Of a DNA stretch of 64,000 nucleotides, positions 16,665 through 30,300 are shown piece after piece. The first letter of the stretch is position 1; each line of letters begins with the position of its first letter. Origin of the DNA: Ficedula albicollis. Its lineage: Eukaryota > Chordata > Aves > Passeriformes > Muscicapidae. The DNA is taken from NCBI RefSeq assembly GCF_000247815.1, contig NC_021680.1, positions 1,897,055 to 1,961,054 on the forward strand, read 5' to 3'. A program made the position numbers and the translations under genes. The notes under the pieces were generated by a model, which worked only from the letters and a program-made list of their open reading frames with translations, was not told where the DNA came from and did no database searches.

Positions 16665-18976
16665 ACCAGGCTGCAGGCAGAAGGTGCTGAGGCTTCTCAA
16701 GCAGAGCCTGGGAAATCATACCCGGCTTAAAATTAATTAAACCAGGTCCTTGAAGGAAAAGAGCACCTCTTGTGCATGTTCCCATGTCCTGGATGAGCCC
16801 CATGGTGGGTCAGGGTGGTACTTCCATGTTGGTTTTGAGATGAGTTTTAATTGAGACCTCGTGTGCTGACTGTGCCTGAGAAAATCAGGCTGTAACTAAT
16901 GGGAGTTGCTCAAGATGGTGGCTAATTACTGTGATTAACTGAGCAACACTTTGGGCTACTCTTCCTCCTGCTCTGCCTCTCCTCCTGGCCCCTGGGGAGC
17001 GGCTGCAGCAGGCAGGGAAGGATCACACTGTTTATCTGGGGGATTGGAAGGTGAGGCGTAGCCCCCCCGGCAGTGAAGTTGTCTGTCTGGCCTCTGCTCT
17101 CCTTAAAAACAGGCGTTTTTCTCTCTGGAAGCTGCTGGTGAGGGGAGTATTGTTGCTGTGGGCATGGTTGGAGCTGGGACCCTTCTTGGGGTGTGATACA
17201 GGGTGAGAAACTCCACGTTAAAATCTTACAAGTGTGAGTTGAGGCATACGGGACGCGTTGGGAAGCAGGGGCCAGCCCTCCAGTTTTCCCCTGTGCGATT
17301 GTTCCCTGTGGTGGGGTCCCTCCTTCAGCTCTTCCCCACCCAAGGATGGCTTTGGATGTTTGATTATGGCTTACTAAGCAGCCTTTAAAAAAAAAAAGGC
17401 CTGTTTACAAAACCTGTCCCTGATGAAGGGAGTCTGGATCCGTGGGCTGCGCTCGCCGGCTCCGCGCGAAATGTGTCACTTGCACCGAGCGTTATTTTTA
17501 GAGCTGAGGTTTGCAGAACGCAAAGGCTGGGCAGGTTTTTCCAGGGTGCCAGATTCCTGGGAGGAGGAGGAGGGAGAGGGGACCGGGTTGATCTTTTGCT
17601 CTGTGGCTGCTGCTTCACCAGTGTCCTCCGGTGAGATGGTGCTCACGCGGCTTTTCCGCATCCTCGTGGGGATTTGGGGATCCTTCACGCGCCTATCCTT
17701 TCTTTTGGTCCTCTCTGCTCTGTGTTCAGTGGTGTTCCTGCCTCCCTATTCCATCTTCGGAGGCTGCTCTGGGTTGCTGGTCTCTCTGCCAGTGCAGCCC
17801 TTCCAGCCCTTTTCCTTGCCTGGGAGCAGCTGGACTGTGTCCCAGGCGGGTTGGGATGCACAGGCAGCAGGAATGGGCTGGATGTCAGCTGGCCTGGAGC
17901 TGGATGGGCATAGTAACCCAGTGGGAAGCTGCTCCTGGCAGGAGAGCTCTGCTTTACTCAGGTTCACCTTCACACCTGTTTGTGGAGCTCATCCCTCTCC
18001 TTCCAGCCTGCTTCTGATCCAGGCTGGAAAGCCACCAGTCTTGCACCCTGTACATCAGCCTGGTGTCCTGTAAACCCTCTCCTGCTCCCTCTCTCTGTGT
18101 CCTGAGCTCTGGGAGAGGCTGCTTCCCCTTCCAGCCCGACTTATGTGGGAGCTGTCGCTCTGCAGCTGTCCCAGGACCATCCCCCCTGCAGATCCTGGGG
18201 CACCAGAAGCGCTGCTGGGTCTTGGAGCACTTTGCAGAGTCGCAGGGGGTGAGGAATGCCCTCAAATGCCTTTTTGTGGGTTGGGCTGGTGCTGAGCAAG
18301 GAGGGGAAGAAACCAGCTGCTCAGGGTGCAGCGTGGTGTAGCAGGGAATCCGGGACACCCTGAGTGTTGGACCGGGGTGTGGTCTGGTAACCACGGACAG
18401 GGATGTGCCCCCAGCCTTGGAAGCAGCAGTTTGGTTGAAATGGAAGTGCTTCTGTGGGGTGGAGCTGGTTTGCACCAGGCAAAATCGTGAGAATCAGTAA
18501 AAAGAGAGAGAAGAGGGTAGAAGCCTTAAAAGCATCCAAATTTGATGATGTGTGCAATAGGAAGCTGAAGGTTTGGAAGCTCTAGGTTTGAAAGCCATCT
18601 TTTAAATCTGGTGCTGTTTTCCTGTGGTGGATATGATATAAAAGGCAAAACTGAAATGAAGTGCGTCTGCTGTGTTGGAGTAGATAGTTCCCACCACATA
18701 AAATGACTTTTTTTTCCTTTCTTCTCCCCACTTCTTGGCACTTTTTGCCCCCAGCAGATCTCTCCTGCCCTGTGCCCGGCTACCACCCCACACCTTGGGC
18801 AGGCAGCACCTGTGTGTGCCATTAAAGATCTTTCAGGGAGAATTTCTCACTCTGCTGCAGGATTTCACCCTTCTCCCACTGAGCTATGGTCTGGGCTCTT
18901 GAGCTGGACCTTTGGAGTGGTGTTTCCCTTCTCCCAGCACTGTGTGGCCAGGGATGCTGCAGTGTGCCCTGCCTTG
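16665..18976. other. Intergenic, no gene seen
   Basis: Unique sequence. Hydrophobic-looking open frames near 17423-18073 lack a supporting splice context or family resemblance. Confidence 0.5.
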
Positions 18977-19076
18977 CAGTGTGCCCTGCCTGCTTCCAGC
19001 ACCTGCCAAAACTCACTGCCACGCCTCAGTGTGCCCTGCCTGCTCCCAGCACCTGCCAAAACTCACTGCCACGCCT
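18977..19076. repeat. Two-copy 50-bp tandem repeat
   Basis: CAGTGTGCCCTGCCTGCTTC and the following CAGCACCTGCCAAAACTCAC occur twice at a 50-base offset with a single T/C difference. A shorter CAGTGTGCCCTGCC-like stub precedes them. Confidence 0.9.
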
Positions 19077-19958
19077 CTCTCGACTCACCTGCGGCTGTCG
19101 TGACTTTGTTTTAGTCACTTTGTCTGTGTTGCTCATGCAGGGAGCAGTTAGTGTTGCTCAGAGGGTTTATTAGCCTTGGAGCCTATTTCCTACTTGTTAT
19201 TATTCCAGGTATTTAATTTGCTTCTTGAGAGCTGGAGCTTGTTTTCCCTATGATTCCCTCTGAAGGGAGGTGGTTTTTCAGCTTCTGCCTCGGGGAGGGG
19301 GGTGATGGAGAAGGCTTTGGTGTGCCTGGGGCTGTGGCTGAGCCTCAGAGCTGGGCTCTGACCTGGTGCTATCCCTTGCTGGGATTTTTGGGTGGCTGGA
19401 GCTCACCCAGAGCAAAAGCTGCGACCTGAATTAATGTTTTAATTATGCTGCTCTCTTCCCCAAGGGCTGTTCTCTTTGTTTTGAATTTGTTAAGCTCTTG
19501 CAAGCGATCTTGTGTTTTCCCTGCTCCCCTCACGGTGCAGCTCGTCCCAGGATGAGCTGGGGTGAGGTGAAGAGAAGAAAAGCTGAGGCTGCTTTGATGG
19601 CTCAAATATGTATTTTACTAATAAAGGTTTATGCTGTGAATGAAGTGCCCAGCAGCAGGAGCAGAGTCAAAGCGAAGATTTAAATGCTTGAAAAAAATCA
19701 GGTTGGGTAGACTGGAGAGGGAGCAACTGATGGTGTTATCATCTCCCTCTGTTATTCCTCAGCTCCCTTAATAATTCAGGAGGGGTTTTTTTTCCTATAT
19801 TAAATAGACCAGACTTGGCAAATAAGTGGAATGTGGCTCCTGGAGCTACAGAGTAAGTACCGAGCCCTGACAGTTCTCCTTTCTGGGTGATATTGGATTC
19901 TTGCTGTGAGAAAACACAAGTACCCTACACCAGGAACTAATCACCCTGTCTTGCAGCA

Positions 19959-20001
<43 letters not shown>

Positions 20002-22739
20002 TGTATGGGATTGCATTGGGAAATGTTTCCATCTGCCCAGGTGATGCTGCTTTGCTGGAATGGGATAACTCCCACTGGCATGTTGGGGTGGGAATAACCT
20101 CCCCACGCCCTGCCTTGGCTTTAGGGGCTTCCCTGAAGCTGGACTGGGTGGATGTGGCCACAGAGGTGCTGCCTGTGTGATTCTGGTGCCTCGGTGCACG
20201 TTCTGCACCCGTCAAATCACCCAGGCTGTCGGTGGCTGTGGCTGTGCATCACTGTGAGGAGGAGACAAATCACCTCCCTGGAGCCATGCATGGTTCTCAG
20301 CACAATCTATAAAACCTGTCTTGGAGTGCTTAATGTGTTTCCAACGGGCTGGAGGGTGTGGGTGACTTGAAAAGGTCTCCTTGTGTGTTGGTTGCATTGA
20401 ATGTCTTTGGGTTTTTAATCCCTTTTCTCCCCTTGTTTTGGGGTGGATCTGTAGTTTAGTGGATTTAAAGGTTGAATGCTGCAGGCTCTGGGCTGCTCCT
20501 GCTGTTTCCTTCAGCTGAGGAATGTAAACATTGCACTGGGATATAGAAATGTGTGAGGCTTTCAGTTTGTCATCTTAAAAAATTAGCTGAAAAACACTAG
20601 CTTCTTGAATTAACTCTTAGCTTCTTGCATTAACTTTTCCAGGTCTGTGTGTTTTCTGAAACTGGAGACAAGGAGGGAGGGCTGGGAGGGGCTTCTGGTC
20701 CAGCCCTGTTTTGGTTGTGGAACATTTTGCTCTGGTGGCCTCTCAGTGATGCTTGCTGGTGTTGAGGATGCTGTTGCCTCTATTTCATCTTCTGAAAGCC
20801 AGATAACTGCATTTCTCATCTCTTCTCCAAACTCATGTTTTTTTTTCCACACCATGCTTCTTTTCTGGGCTCTCCAGTCAATCAGCAGCAGCTTGCTTGG
20901 TGTGTGTTTTCCTGAAGCCTCAGTGGCTGGGGCTGCTCTGGGAATTGCCAGGCACTGCTGCTCCTCCAGTTCTGAGCCAGGATTGCATCTCCATGGCACG
21001 GTGCCTTGGGCTGGGCCAGCCTTTCCCCTGGAGTGAGCTGCATCTTCCCTGATTTCCTGCCTGCAGACCCCAGGCTTTCCATAAAGCACCATTAGGTTTG
21101 CAGGGTCCCTCGGGCACTCTGGGGTGGACTGGGATGGCACTGTGTTTTCAGTGGGACCCGGGCTGTGCTGGGAGTGAAGGGCTCACTGCCTGAGCTTCTC
21201 CTGGATGGAAAACTTGTGGCTGGGTCAGAGCTGACCCTGGGGATGCTGAGGAGCTCTGTGCAGGGTTTGGCTGGGGGGGTCGAGCCTCTTGTTCCCTGCT
21301 GGGCACCATGAGAGCAGGCACCTGGCACAGGAGATGTCTGAGCTGTCTGCATCAGCCTGCTGGGATTCACTGGGGTTCAGCAGCAAGGGTGAAATCAGGC
21401 CAGTCCTGTTGGGTTTGGGGTGAACTCTCATCCCAACTCCTGCCACTCCTGGTTAGGTGCCATTAGGTGACAGCCTGGCAGCTGCACGTTTCTTACTCTC
21501 CCAAGGCAGTGTGGGGCCAGCCTGTGTTTCCATGCCCTGCTTTGGACCTGGGGGTGGAAGTGCAGGTTTTACTTCTTAAATAATGAGCTGCTGCAGGGGA
21601 TGCTGGATTGGATGGCAGCAGTGACAGACCGTGGTTATTGCTGCTGTCCTTTGGTCCACAACACGTTGTTATAGAAGTGGGTTTTCCCCTTCCTCTTCCT
21701 TTTGACTTAATTTGGCATTTGCAGCACAGGGGAGTTTCTGGGAGGCTGCTTCTACTACAGGTTTGGTTTTGGTTTTTTTTTTCCCCCTTTGCTATAGTAG
21801 CTTTAGAAATTTATCACTGCTCTGATTTAGGCCTTTTTTTTTTTTTTTCTTTCTATTATTATTTCTTTTCCTCCTGGCATATGGAAATAGCAAGCTTGGA
21901 AAAAATGCAATCCGTTAGCCGCTTCAAGCACATGCATGGGGCTCCACGTCTCGCAGCAGGCAGAGATTTTTAGAAACACTCAGTACTGGCCTCGTGTTAC
22001 AGCTCCTGTGGGATGTGGAAAGCACCCAAACCTCTTTTAGAGATGTGTTGCTTGGTGTGTAGCATCCTCAGCCAAGGCTTTTTTTGGGGGTTAGGCTGTG
22101 TGGTGGGGTCTGTGCTGGGGTGGGAAAGCCTGGAGGCGAAGGGATCTTGACCCAGAGGTGCTGGCTGAGCTCCTGGCAGCTTGCTGGGGCACTGTGGGAC
22201 ACCCTCGGCTCTTGGAAGTGAGGTGAATACCTGGGCTTGCTCTTGGATCCCCACCAGGTTATGGGTGATTGCACACTTTGGCTGGAGATCCAAGGTGGCT
22301 GCAAAGACCCTTAAACCAGCGTGGATTATCCTTGCTTCCAAAAAGCTCCTCCAGAAGGGTGCCTTGGGTGCCAAGGCTTTGTTGAGTCTTGTGCCTCCCA
22401 GCACTGCAAGGGTGCTGACAGCTCGGGAAGCTCCTTGCAGGTGGCTCAACACCTTCCTTGGGCACTCACTGGTGCTAAAAAGCTTTCCTGCTGAGCTTCT
22501 GGGGCCAGGCTTTCTCTGCAAAACAAACCTCAGCCAAGATGCAGCCTGTGTGTGCAAGGCTGGGGATCCCTCCCGAGGATGTGCCTGGGAGGTGGGAAGT
22601 ACATGAGGGGTCTGCTCTGGTCTGTATTGGGCTGGCTCATGTGTAGGAGTAGATCCAGCTTGAACGTGCCAGTGTCAAGGGTGTTTTTGGAGGAGATGAG
22701 GCAGATTTATGTCTCGTGTCCAACTGGTGCTTCCTCAAT
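19077..22739. other. Intergenic; (ATT)n microsatellite at 19960-19999
   Basis: Unique non-coding sequence with a perfect (ATT)n run of about 13 copies at 19960-19999, a two-copy 21-base repeat (TAGCTTCTTG-) near 20598-20638 and T tracts near 21832-21848. No gene seen. Confidence 0.6.
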
Positions 22740-22875
22740 AAATTCTGGAATGGTTTGGGTTGGAAGGGACCTTAAAGATCATCTTGGTCTAGCACCCCTT
22801 GCCATGGGGGGACACTTTCCATGAGACCAGGTTGCTCAAAGTGGCTTTGAGCACTTCCAGAGATGGGGCATTCAT
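22740..22875 (-). mobile_element. CR1 LINE fragment (3' end)
   Basis: GGTTTGGGTTGGAAGGGACC followed by TTAAAGATCATCTTGG and ATGAGACCAGGTTGCTCAAA is the reverse complement of the avian CR1 3' end. Confidence 0.9.
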
Positions 22876-22999
22876 AAGCAGGGGAGGAGGGAAGAGCAGA
22901 GTTCTGTACACAAATCCTGCCTCCTCCTTGGTGGCAGGTTGGAGTTGTTCACTCACAGGAAAAAGGACCAGGACAAACCATTTGCCTTCACCTGTTTTC

Positions 23000-23140
23000 A
23001 GGTGCCCCATCCCTGGAAGTGTTCAAGGCCAGGCTGGATGGGTCTTGGAGCAACCTGGTGTCCCTGCCCATGTCACAGGCACTGGAACAAGATCATCTTT
23101 AAGGAGCATCCCAGCCCAAACCACTTATTGTCCCATCCCA
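23000..23140 (+). mobile_element. CR1 LINE fragment (3' end)
   Basis: CCCCATCCCTGGAAGTGTTC, AAGGCCAGGCTGGATGGG and GAACAAGATCATCTTTAAGG are in sense CR1 order. It lies inverted relative to the fragment at 22740, about 125 bases away. Confidence 0.88.
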
Positions 23141-26090
23141 AATCATTTATTGAGTGTGACGGTTCAATGGGCCCCAGTGCAATGAAGAGCCGAGTGTCAC
23201 TTGTGGCAGGGGTGACCACCTGAGCATTGCCTGTGGAGGGTGGCAGAGCTGTGTGGCTGTGGGGCAGAGCCTCTTGGAGCTGGGGAGGCCACAGACTCAG
23301 TCCTGGCAGCCAGGGCTTTAGGGGAGCCTTGGTTTTTCTGGAGATGCCTGGTTCTGGCTGCAGTGCTGACCCTGTGGACCCTGTGCCAGGTATGAGATGG
23401 GGGATCCCATCTGGGTGCTCACAGGCTTGGAGCACCCCCTGTTTTCAGCTTGGGACTGTGACAAATTGCTGGGCCTGTTCTTAGGGACTGTCCAGCCCAT
23501 TTCAGGCAGAGGGAAGGGTGTAAAACCCAGGAGCACATCAGCGTAGTATTCCCAAATGGTGTCGTGTGACAGTTTTAATGCACCCCGGGCAGATCCACAG
23601 ACCCTGGAGGAAGACTGGAGCCCTCACAAGTGGTTCAGCTGGCAGCTGCCACACAAACAAGGCTCGGAGCAGGAAAATGACCTGGCGTAAACCTGGGATG
23701 TTGGATGGCACTCATGTATCAGCGCCAGTCTGGGAAGGGTGGATGTGTCAGCCTGGTCCCTTCTGGGATGGATGGGTTTTGGTCGCTGCCTCTTTGAGCT
23801 GTGCTGGTGGGGGCCGGGGGCCCTGAAGGACGATTGCTTGGTTCTCCCCAGCTCAAACATGCTGCTGGTGCTCCGAATCCTGCCAGCAGACGGTGGATGG
23901 CTGGCATGGGCAAAATGAGTGGTGTGAAGCTGTTTAGGAAGGAGGGAGTGGGCAAGAAGAGAGAGAGAGAGAGGGGGGGAGTGACGCTGCCAGAAATAGC
24001 CCAGCCCGTTTGGGAGCTGCTGAGGGGCTCTGCAGGTGCCCAGTGTGGGGGTGGTGGTGAGCACAGGGCCCTGCTGGACAGCTGGGCAGTGCCAGCTGGC
24101 CGTGCCACGCTGGAGGAGAGCCCCCCTGGTGTGTGCAGGCTGGGTGACATATGCCAGCAGTCTCACACTGCCGGGCCCCAGCCACCCTGGAGATGTCTGA
24201 AAATTCCAGATGGCAGCTCCCTGGTGTAAAAAGAGCTGTGTGTGTGTGTGTGTGTGTGTGGGGCCTGTGGAGGGGCCTTGTCTGGAGGAGCCTTTCCTTC
24301 CCAGAGCTGGAGAGGGATGGATGGGGGGCCATCAGTGAGCAGCCACCACAGTGGGAAGGCTGATGTTTGCAAATGCAGTGAAGTCCAAGGGCATGTGCTG
24401 CTGCAAAAGGGCCAATTCTGTGATGGATTTAGGAGCTGATTGAGCTGTGGGGCATCATTTCAGCAGGGAGATGGAGCTGACTGGTCGAGCTGTGGGGCAT
24501 CATTTCAGCAGGGAGATGGAGCTGGGGAGTGGAGCAGCTTGGGTCAGAGCAATGCTCTTTCTAGCTCCGTGGCTGGGCTGGCTGCTCAGCCAGGGCTGTG
24601 GAGAATGTTGGGCTGGACTGATGCATGTCTTATATAAAGACTGGTGTAAGAAATGGGATGTGCATTGCTCTTTTTCTGCTGGATCTTCCCAGGCTCCAGC
24701 TTGGAGCTGGGAGGCTGGGGCTAGGCTGTTATTCCTGGCTGTGCCTGCCCTCCTCTGCTCCACGAATTAGTCTCATCCTTAATTTGAGCTCATTTGCACC
24801 GTGCTTAAGTGTCCCACAAAGCAGCTCTCTGGCAGGAAGGCTGCTGTGGCACAGATTATTCCGAGAAATGTGCTTCGGGGGGATGGAACAGCAGAGATGA
24901 AATAATGCCACAAAGAGGAGAAGGAGGGAAGGCAGTGGCGGCTCGGTGCCGGCGATTGTAGCGAGAGGATAAAAGAAGGGAAAGCGGAGCTGGATGAGCC
25001 CTTGTTGGAAGAAGAACCATTTAGAGGAGGAGAGGGAGCCCAAGGATGAGCCAGTGCTTGGCCCAAAGGGAGGTGCTGGAAGTGCTGGCTGTAAGGAAGC
25101 AAGGCAGGTGGTGGGCGATGGGCGCCGCTGCGGCTGCGGTGTGGAGCAGGAGCTGGGGGCAAAGCTGTGCTGCTGGGGGGAAAGGAGGCCACTGATGGTG
25201 GCTGAGGGCCAGATGGGTGTAGCTGGAAGAGCAGTGCCTCCAAATGCCCTGCTCCACGCCTGTCCTCTTGCCCAGATGGTTTCCAGAAGCACAGACCCTT
25301 CACTTGGCACCTTAGCAAAGCATCTGGGCTCGTGGCCAGGCTGGCTTAGACCATGGCCCTCCCAGGGTCCAGCCTTTGGCAGCCAGGAGGAAGCAGCCAG
25401 GCTTTCCTGAGGGATTTGGTGGTGTCCCCTGAGCAGGAGAGGGGCCCCTGGGACTTCCTGGGAGTGTGTGCATTGAGCAGGAGGTGAGAGCTGGGTGCTT
25501 GCTGAGCCCCAGGTTATTAGTCCTGGTGGAAGAAGCAGGATTGCTGAAATGTTCTTTTTAGCTCCACAATAACATTTATTTGTTTTGTTCCCATCTCCCA
25601 AAGTGTGGGAGAAACTGGGCTCAGAGGATGAGCTCTGGGGGTGTGTAGCAGCTTGGAGAGGCTGAGGATGGCAGGAAGGATGAGGAAGGGGCTGGTCCAG
25701 GCTATTGGCCCTAAGCAGCAGAGTGTCCTGGGATATGATTTCCTAGCCAGCAGGGAATCTGATTGCTTGCTGAAGGGTCCTCAGGGCCTGCTCTGTGCCT
25801 ATGGGATGCTGCCAGGGCAAGAAATTGCTTTTTACTGTGCGTTTGTCCCAGCCCTGCTCAAGCCAGGATATGGCAAATCCACTTGGTTCTCTTGGTGCAC
25901 GAGGTAAACAGTGACTGGTTATAGAAGGCCTGGGTGAAGGAGCAAAAGGAAAACCTGCTTTTACTCCTTTAAGGTGGAATCAGGAAGGTTTTGCTGTGTT
26001 TACCAGGGATTTTGGGCTGTGCTCTGTCCTAATGCTTGTGGCTGTAGCTGCTGGGGAGGACCCTGCAGTGCAGGATGTGTATCACGTGCT
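23141..26090. other. Intergenic; (TG)12 at 24237-24260 and a 45-bp two-copy repeat at 24442-24531
   Basis: Unique non-coding sequence. The 45-base unit GAGCTGTGGGGCATCATTTC... is present twice in tandem (24442 and 24487). Open frames of up to about 290 codons on the minus strand (24729-25601) show no domain I recognise. Confidence 0.55.
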
Positions 26091-26094
26091 CTCC

Positions 26095-26290
26095 ATGGAA
26101 TCCTGGAAAGGTTTGGGTTGGAAGGGACCTTAAAGATCATCTTGGTCCAGCCCCCCCTGCCATGGGGGGGCACTTTCCATGAGACCAGGTTGCTCAAAGA
26201 GGCTTTGAACACCTCCAGGGGTTCACAACTTCTGGGCAGCCTGTGTCTCGCCACTCTCACTAGGAGGAATTTCTTCCCCCCCAGCATGGC
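26095..26290 (-). mobile_element. CR1 LINE fragment (3' end)
   Basis: GGTTTGGGTTGGAAGGGACC with TTAAAGATCATCTTGGTCC, then GTTGCTCAAAGAGGC and a TAGGAGGAATTTCTTCCCCC tail: the reverse complement of CR1. Closely similar to the 22740 copy. Confidence 0.9.
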
Positions 26291-26859
26291 AGGCCAGACT
26301 CATCCTTTATCCCCTTCCCTTCTTCACTGTGCAATTTGTGCAACAGATTGCTTTCCTTTTGGCACAAACAATGAGACCTTTTCAGCAAGGTGCATAATGG
26401 AGGCAGAAGTCAAAGAAGAATAAAGCCTGCTGTCGCTCACCTTCGTAGCATCCCTTTGTTTTCCCCTCTCAGGGGTGCTGTGACTACTTTTGCCAGGAAT
26501 CTGCTGTTTCCAGGATGGGATAATTACCTGTGCAGGTCTATTAAGCACTGACACACATTGTGGTTCGTGAGTCACCTCATCCAAGGCACTGTTGGAAATG
26601 AGAGCTTGTTTCCCCTGCCTATTGCAGGTTAAACATTGATTCCCTGGCCATGGGATGCTGTCCCTTTGTGCCCTTCCTGCCCCATGCCAGCTCCTGGCTA
26701 GGGCAGGTGTTTCTGGAGAAGCCATGAGCTGGAGCATGAAGCCAGGACTGGGATGGGTGCTGGTGGTGCCTGGGATGCAGAGGGTGTTACTCAGGCCAGG
26801 CACAACCCTCTGGGGAGCCTGGGGTCTTACACTCACCTCTCCTGTGAGAACTGCCTGGA

Positions 26860-27125
26860 GTGCTAGGGATGTTCAGCCTGGAGAGAGGAAGGCTCTGGGG
26901 ACACCTTAGAGCCCCTTCCCGTGCTAAAAGGGGCTGCAAGAGATCCGGAGAGGGACTTTTAAGAAGAGCACAAAGTGACAGGAGAAGTGGGAATGGTATC
27001 TCATTGACAGAGGGCAGGGTTAGATGGGATATTTGGAAAAAATTCCTCTTTCCACTGCAGGGTATTTTGAACTAGATGGGCTTTAAGGTCCATCTTAAGC
27101 CAAATCATTCTGGGATCCTGGGACC
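26860..27125 (+). mobile_element. CR1 LINE fragment, internally deleted
   Basis: GTTCAGCCTGGAGAGAGGAA, a GACAGGAGAAGTGGGAATGG block, and a tail TGGGCTTTAAGGTCCATCTT ending near ATTCTGGGATCC follow CR1 sense order with an internal gap. Confidence 0.8.
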
Positions 27126-27276
27126 ACCCATGTTCAGCCTTGACACAGGTGAACAAACTTCTCCCAGGGCAGTGCACAGGAGAGCTGAATGCTTCACGCA
27201 TGGCTCCCTGCTTCTCCTCCTCTGTCTGCATCAAATCCCCTTTAAGTCTGTGTTTTCAAGCTGACCTGATGTCCCT

Positions 27277-27306
<30 letters not shown>
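27277..27306 (+). repeat. (CAG)10 trinucleotide repeat
   Basis: Ten perfect CAG units followed by CAA. It lies outside any recognised exon. Confidence 0.95.
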
Positions 27307-27309
<3 letters not shown>

Positions 27310-30300
27310 TGCCCTGCTCTCAGCTCCTTCCTGCAGGCTGCCTGCTCCCCGGTGCTCCACAGCGAGGAGCCAGGGCTGGCTGCCTTCTGCCAGCAGTGCT
27401 TCCCAGAGGCTGCTCTATTTATTTTTAAAAGCATTTTCTTTCTCTGTTGCACAGCAACTTCTAACACACCCTGGCTCGTGCAGGCAGCTCCTGCTCCTCT
27501 CCATACCTTGGCAATTCTTCAGCTGCTTTAGGGCTCAGGGAGATGGGGACTGAGGCTGAGCTCTGATGTCGTGTGGGCTCTCTTGTCCCCTTTGAAATGT
27601 GCCAGCTCAGGCTGAATTACCAGGCTTGGCAGCACTGCTTCCCAAATTCCCATTCCTTGGGTGTGGGAGCAGCTGGGGTGTGATGGGCAGAGTCAGTGCT
27701 GCTGTGCACTAAAAAAACAAAAAAGCAGATTTATGCTGTCCTTGGGGTGGTGGGGCTCTGTCCATGGCCACCTGCAAGCACTGGCTCTTGGATCACCAAA
27801 TATCCAGGGAATGGTGGCCTAGGCTGTGGAGATGCCACTGTGCCTGCGTGTGTGGCTGGGCAAGGGGGCAGTCAGAGGCCCATGAGCTTGGGGCTGTTTC
27901 CATACCTGTGCCATGTGCTGGGGCACGACAGCGAGCCCAGGAGGGCTCTTCTGCCTTTCCAAGGAGAATCTCCTCGTGGTGGGAGCAGAGGGAGAAGGGC
28001 AGTGTGGTTCCACAGGGGTGACAGCCTGGACTCTTATGCAGGAGCAGAGCTAATTCCTGGAGGGTGGCCTGGAAATTATCTTAAGGAGTGCTGGCTGTGC
28101 CCTTCTTTGGAAAGCGAGCTCCCAGGGGCTGCTGGGCTCTGGGCACTGCTGGAGCACCGATCCCTCTGGCTTTCCCAGGCTGGATTATTCCTGTTGCCAA
28201 GCTTGGTCCCTGCTGTCTGCAGAGCTGCTCCCACCGGTCCATCCCTCTCCCCTGCTGGCTGGAAGAGCTCACACGTGGAAGGGGCAGGCTGAGCTGTGCC
28301 AGGCACCGTCCCTTCTTCCCCGTTCTGCCCGCGGCGGATGGCACACGCCCCCTCAGGTCTGTCTGTGCACCTTTGCTCTGCTCTCCCGGGCATTTGGGAT
28401 GCTGGCGTGGAGCTGGAAGTGGGGGTGGCAGGTTGTGAGTGGGATGTGTGATGAGGGGTGTCTTGCCTTGAGCTGCAGAGCCCTGCCTGCCCTGCAGGGA
28501 GGAGGGTTGAAATGAGACTGTCTCCAAGGCGGTGCTGCAAGAAGTTTGGGCTGCTGGGATGGGTGTTCCCAATTGCTGTGCCTGGTTCTGCCCCCGTACC
28601 AGACACTGCCACCCCAGCAGGGATGTGCCTGCCCATGCTCTGAAAGCATCCTCAGGGCTGGGGTTTGCTGCCTGCAGTGGTCCTGGGATCAGGGTCCTGC
28701 TGTCTCTGTCTCTCCTGGCTCTCTGTGCTGGAGAAATGCTGAGAGGAATTCTTTCACATACATTTATATAAATAGTTAGTGGTGTTGTTTAACTGTTTCT
28801 CTTAGAGGAGAGATGAGGTGATTTTCATGTTTTGGTATTCCCAAAGCTGATCCCGTTGGGAGTGGTGCTCCTGTTCTTGGGGCTGTGCTACCCAAGGTGA
28901 GCCCTTGTGTCCTCTGGGGTCGTGCTGGCTTTGAGAGTCCTCCTGCCTGGGATGGGGCCTGAGCAGCAGCCTGGCTCCATCCGGGCTCAGCTCAGCTTTT
29001 CCTCAAAGCACAAGAGGTGCTGAGCCCAAGGAGGGGACTGCTGCTGGAGCATCGCTCCAGCTGTGATAACCCTGTCGTGGCAGAACAAAAGCTGCTTCCC
29101 AGACAAAAGGATGTCTGATGTCTGCTGCTGAAGCTTCTCCTGGCCAGATGTAGCTCCTGGGTGTCCTGAGCTCTGCTCTTCCCCGCATCTGATCTTTGCA
29201 GGTGTTCCAAGGGTCTTTGTTGTGTTGTTTTGGTACCACGACAGCCCAAAAAATAGTGTGTAATATATGAGTGGATGATGAGAAAATGATGTTTTTTGAG
29301 CCAAGTGGCCTTTCTCTGATTCCACCATGTCCCTCTCCTCTCAACACACTGGCACATGTGATGTTACCTTTCCTGACTCTCCCATTTTGGTACATTTATC
29401 CTGACCCTTTCATCTGCACCTTTTGCTGTGTGTAGGATTAAATCTGTGCTAAGAGCTTTTGCCTGTAAATGTCTTCTTTCTTTCTTTCCTTCTTTCTTTC
29501 CTTCCCACCTTGTTTAAGTCCCTCTGTTACTGGTACACAATGCTCCCAAGCCTGGAATGCAGCCCTAGCTCTCACTGGGTCCCAGGGATGCTCTTCCCAG
29601 CAGAGCCACTGCAAATCCACCAGTGCTGGGGGCTTTGGGAGTGGGGGTTTAATCCCACAAACTTTGGCCCAGTATCAAATGCCTCGACTAAAAACAACCC
29701 CCTCACCAGCTGGCTCCCACAGCCAGGGTGCTGCACAGCCCCAGATGGGCTGGAGCACCCAGGGGGGGCCCAGAGCTGACCCAGGCTGGGCTCACCCAGC
29801 CCAGCATCCATGTCCCAGCCAGGGGAAGTGCACGTGGCAGGAGAGGAAAAGGCCACGAGGATGAATCAGCCTCTCTCACAGCCCATCTGTCTCTGTTTGG
29901 AAGGGCCCCACGCTGAAATTCTTCTGAGCGCTCGGAGGTTCAGTGCTTTGCTTTTCCATGCTGCTGAGCTCCCCTTCCCCCTTGGAGCAGGGGCTGGAAT
30001 TGGCAGCTCAGGGCAAGCATGGCTCGCTGGAGAGAGGCTCTTACTGTCCTGGGGAGAAGCAGAGCAGGGAGTTGGAGGGAAGGAGCAGCAGGGGCTGGAT
30101 TTGGAGCATCCTTGGGAAGGGGGGAACCAGGCCAAGATACCCCAGCATGTGTGTTCCCAAGCTGGGGAGGAGACATCCCCTGTGGGCTGGTGACGTGGAG
30201 AATTCTTGCATGATTTGGGGTGTCCTCAGGGTGCTTGGGGAGCAGCATCCTAGATGCTCTCATATAGATTTATACTACATACCTATTTTCCATCTATATA

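Noticed and set aside
17423..18073. Hydrophobic 216-codon frame as a membrane protein gene
   Set aside because: No conserved motif, competing open frames on both strands, and no splice or promoter context.
24729..25601. 290-codon minus-strand frame
   Set aside because: Serine/proline-rich low-information content with equally open opposite frames. No family recognised.
27277..27306. (CAG)10 as a polyglutamine exon
   Set aside because: No splice sites or protein-like flanks, and the frames around it have no family resemblance. Treated as a simple repeat.
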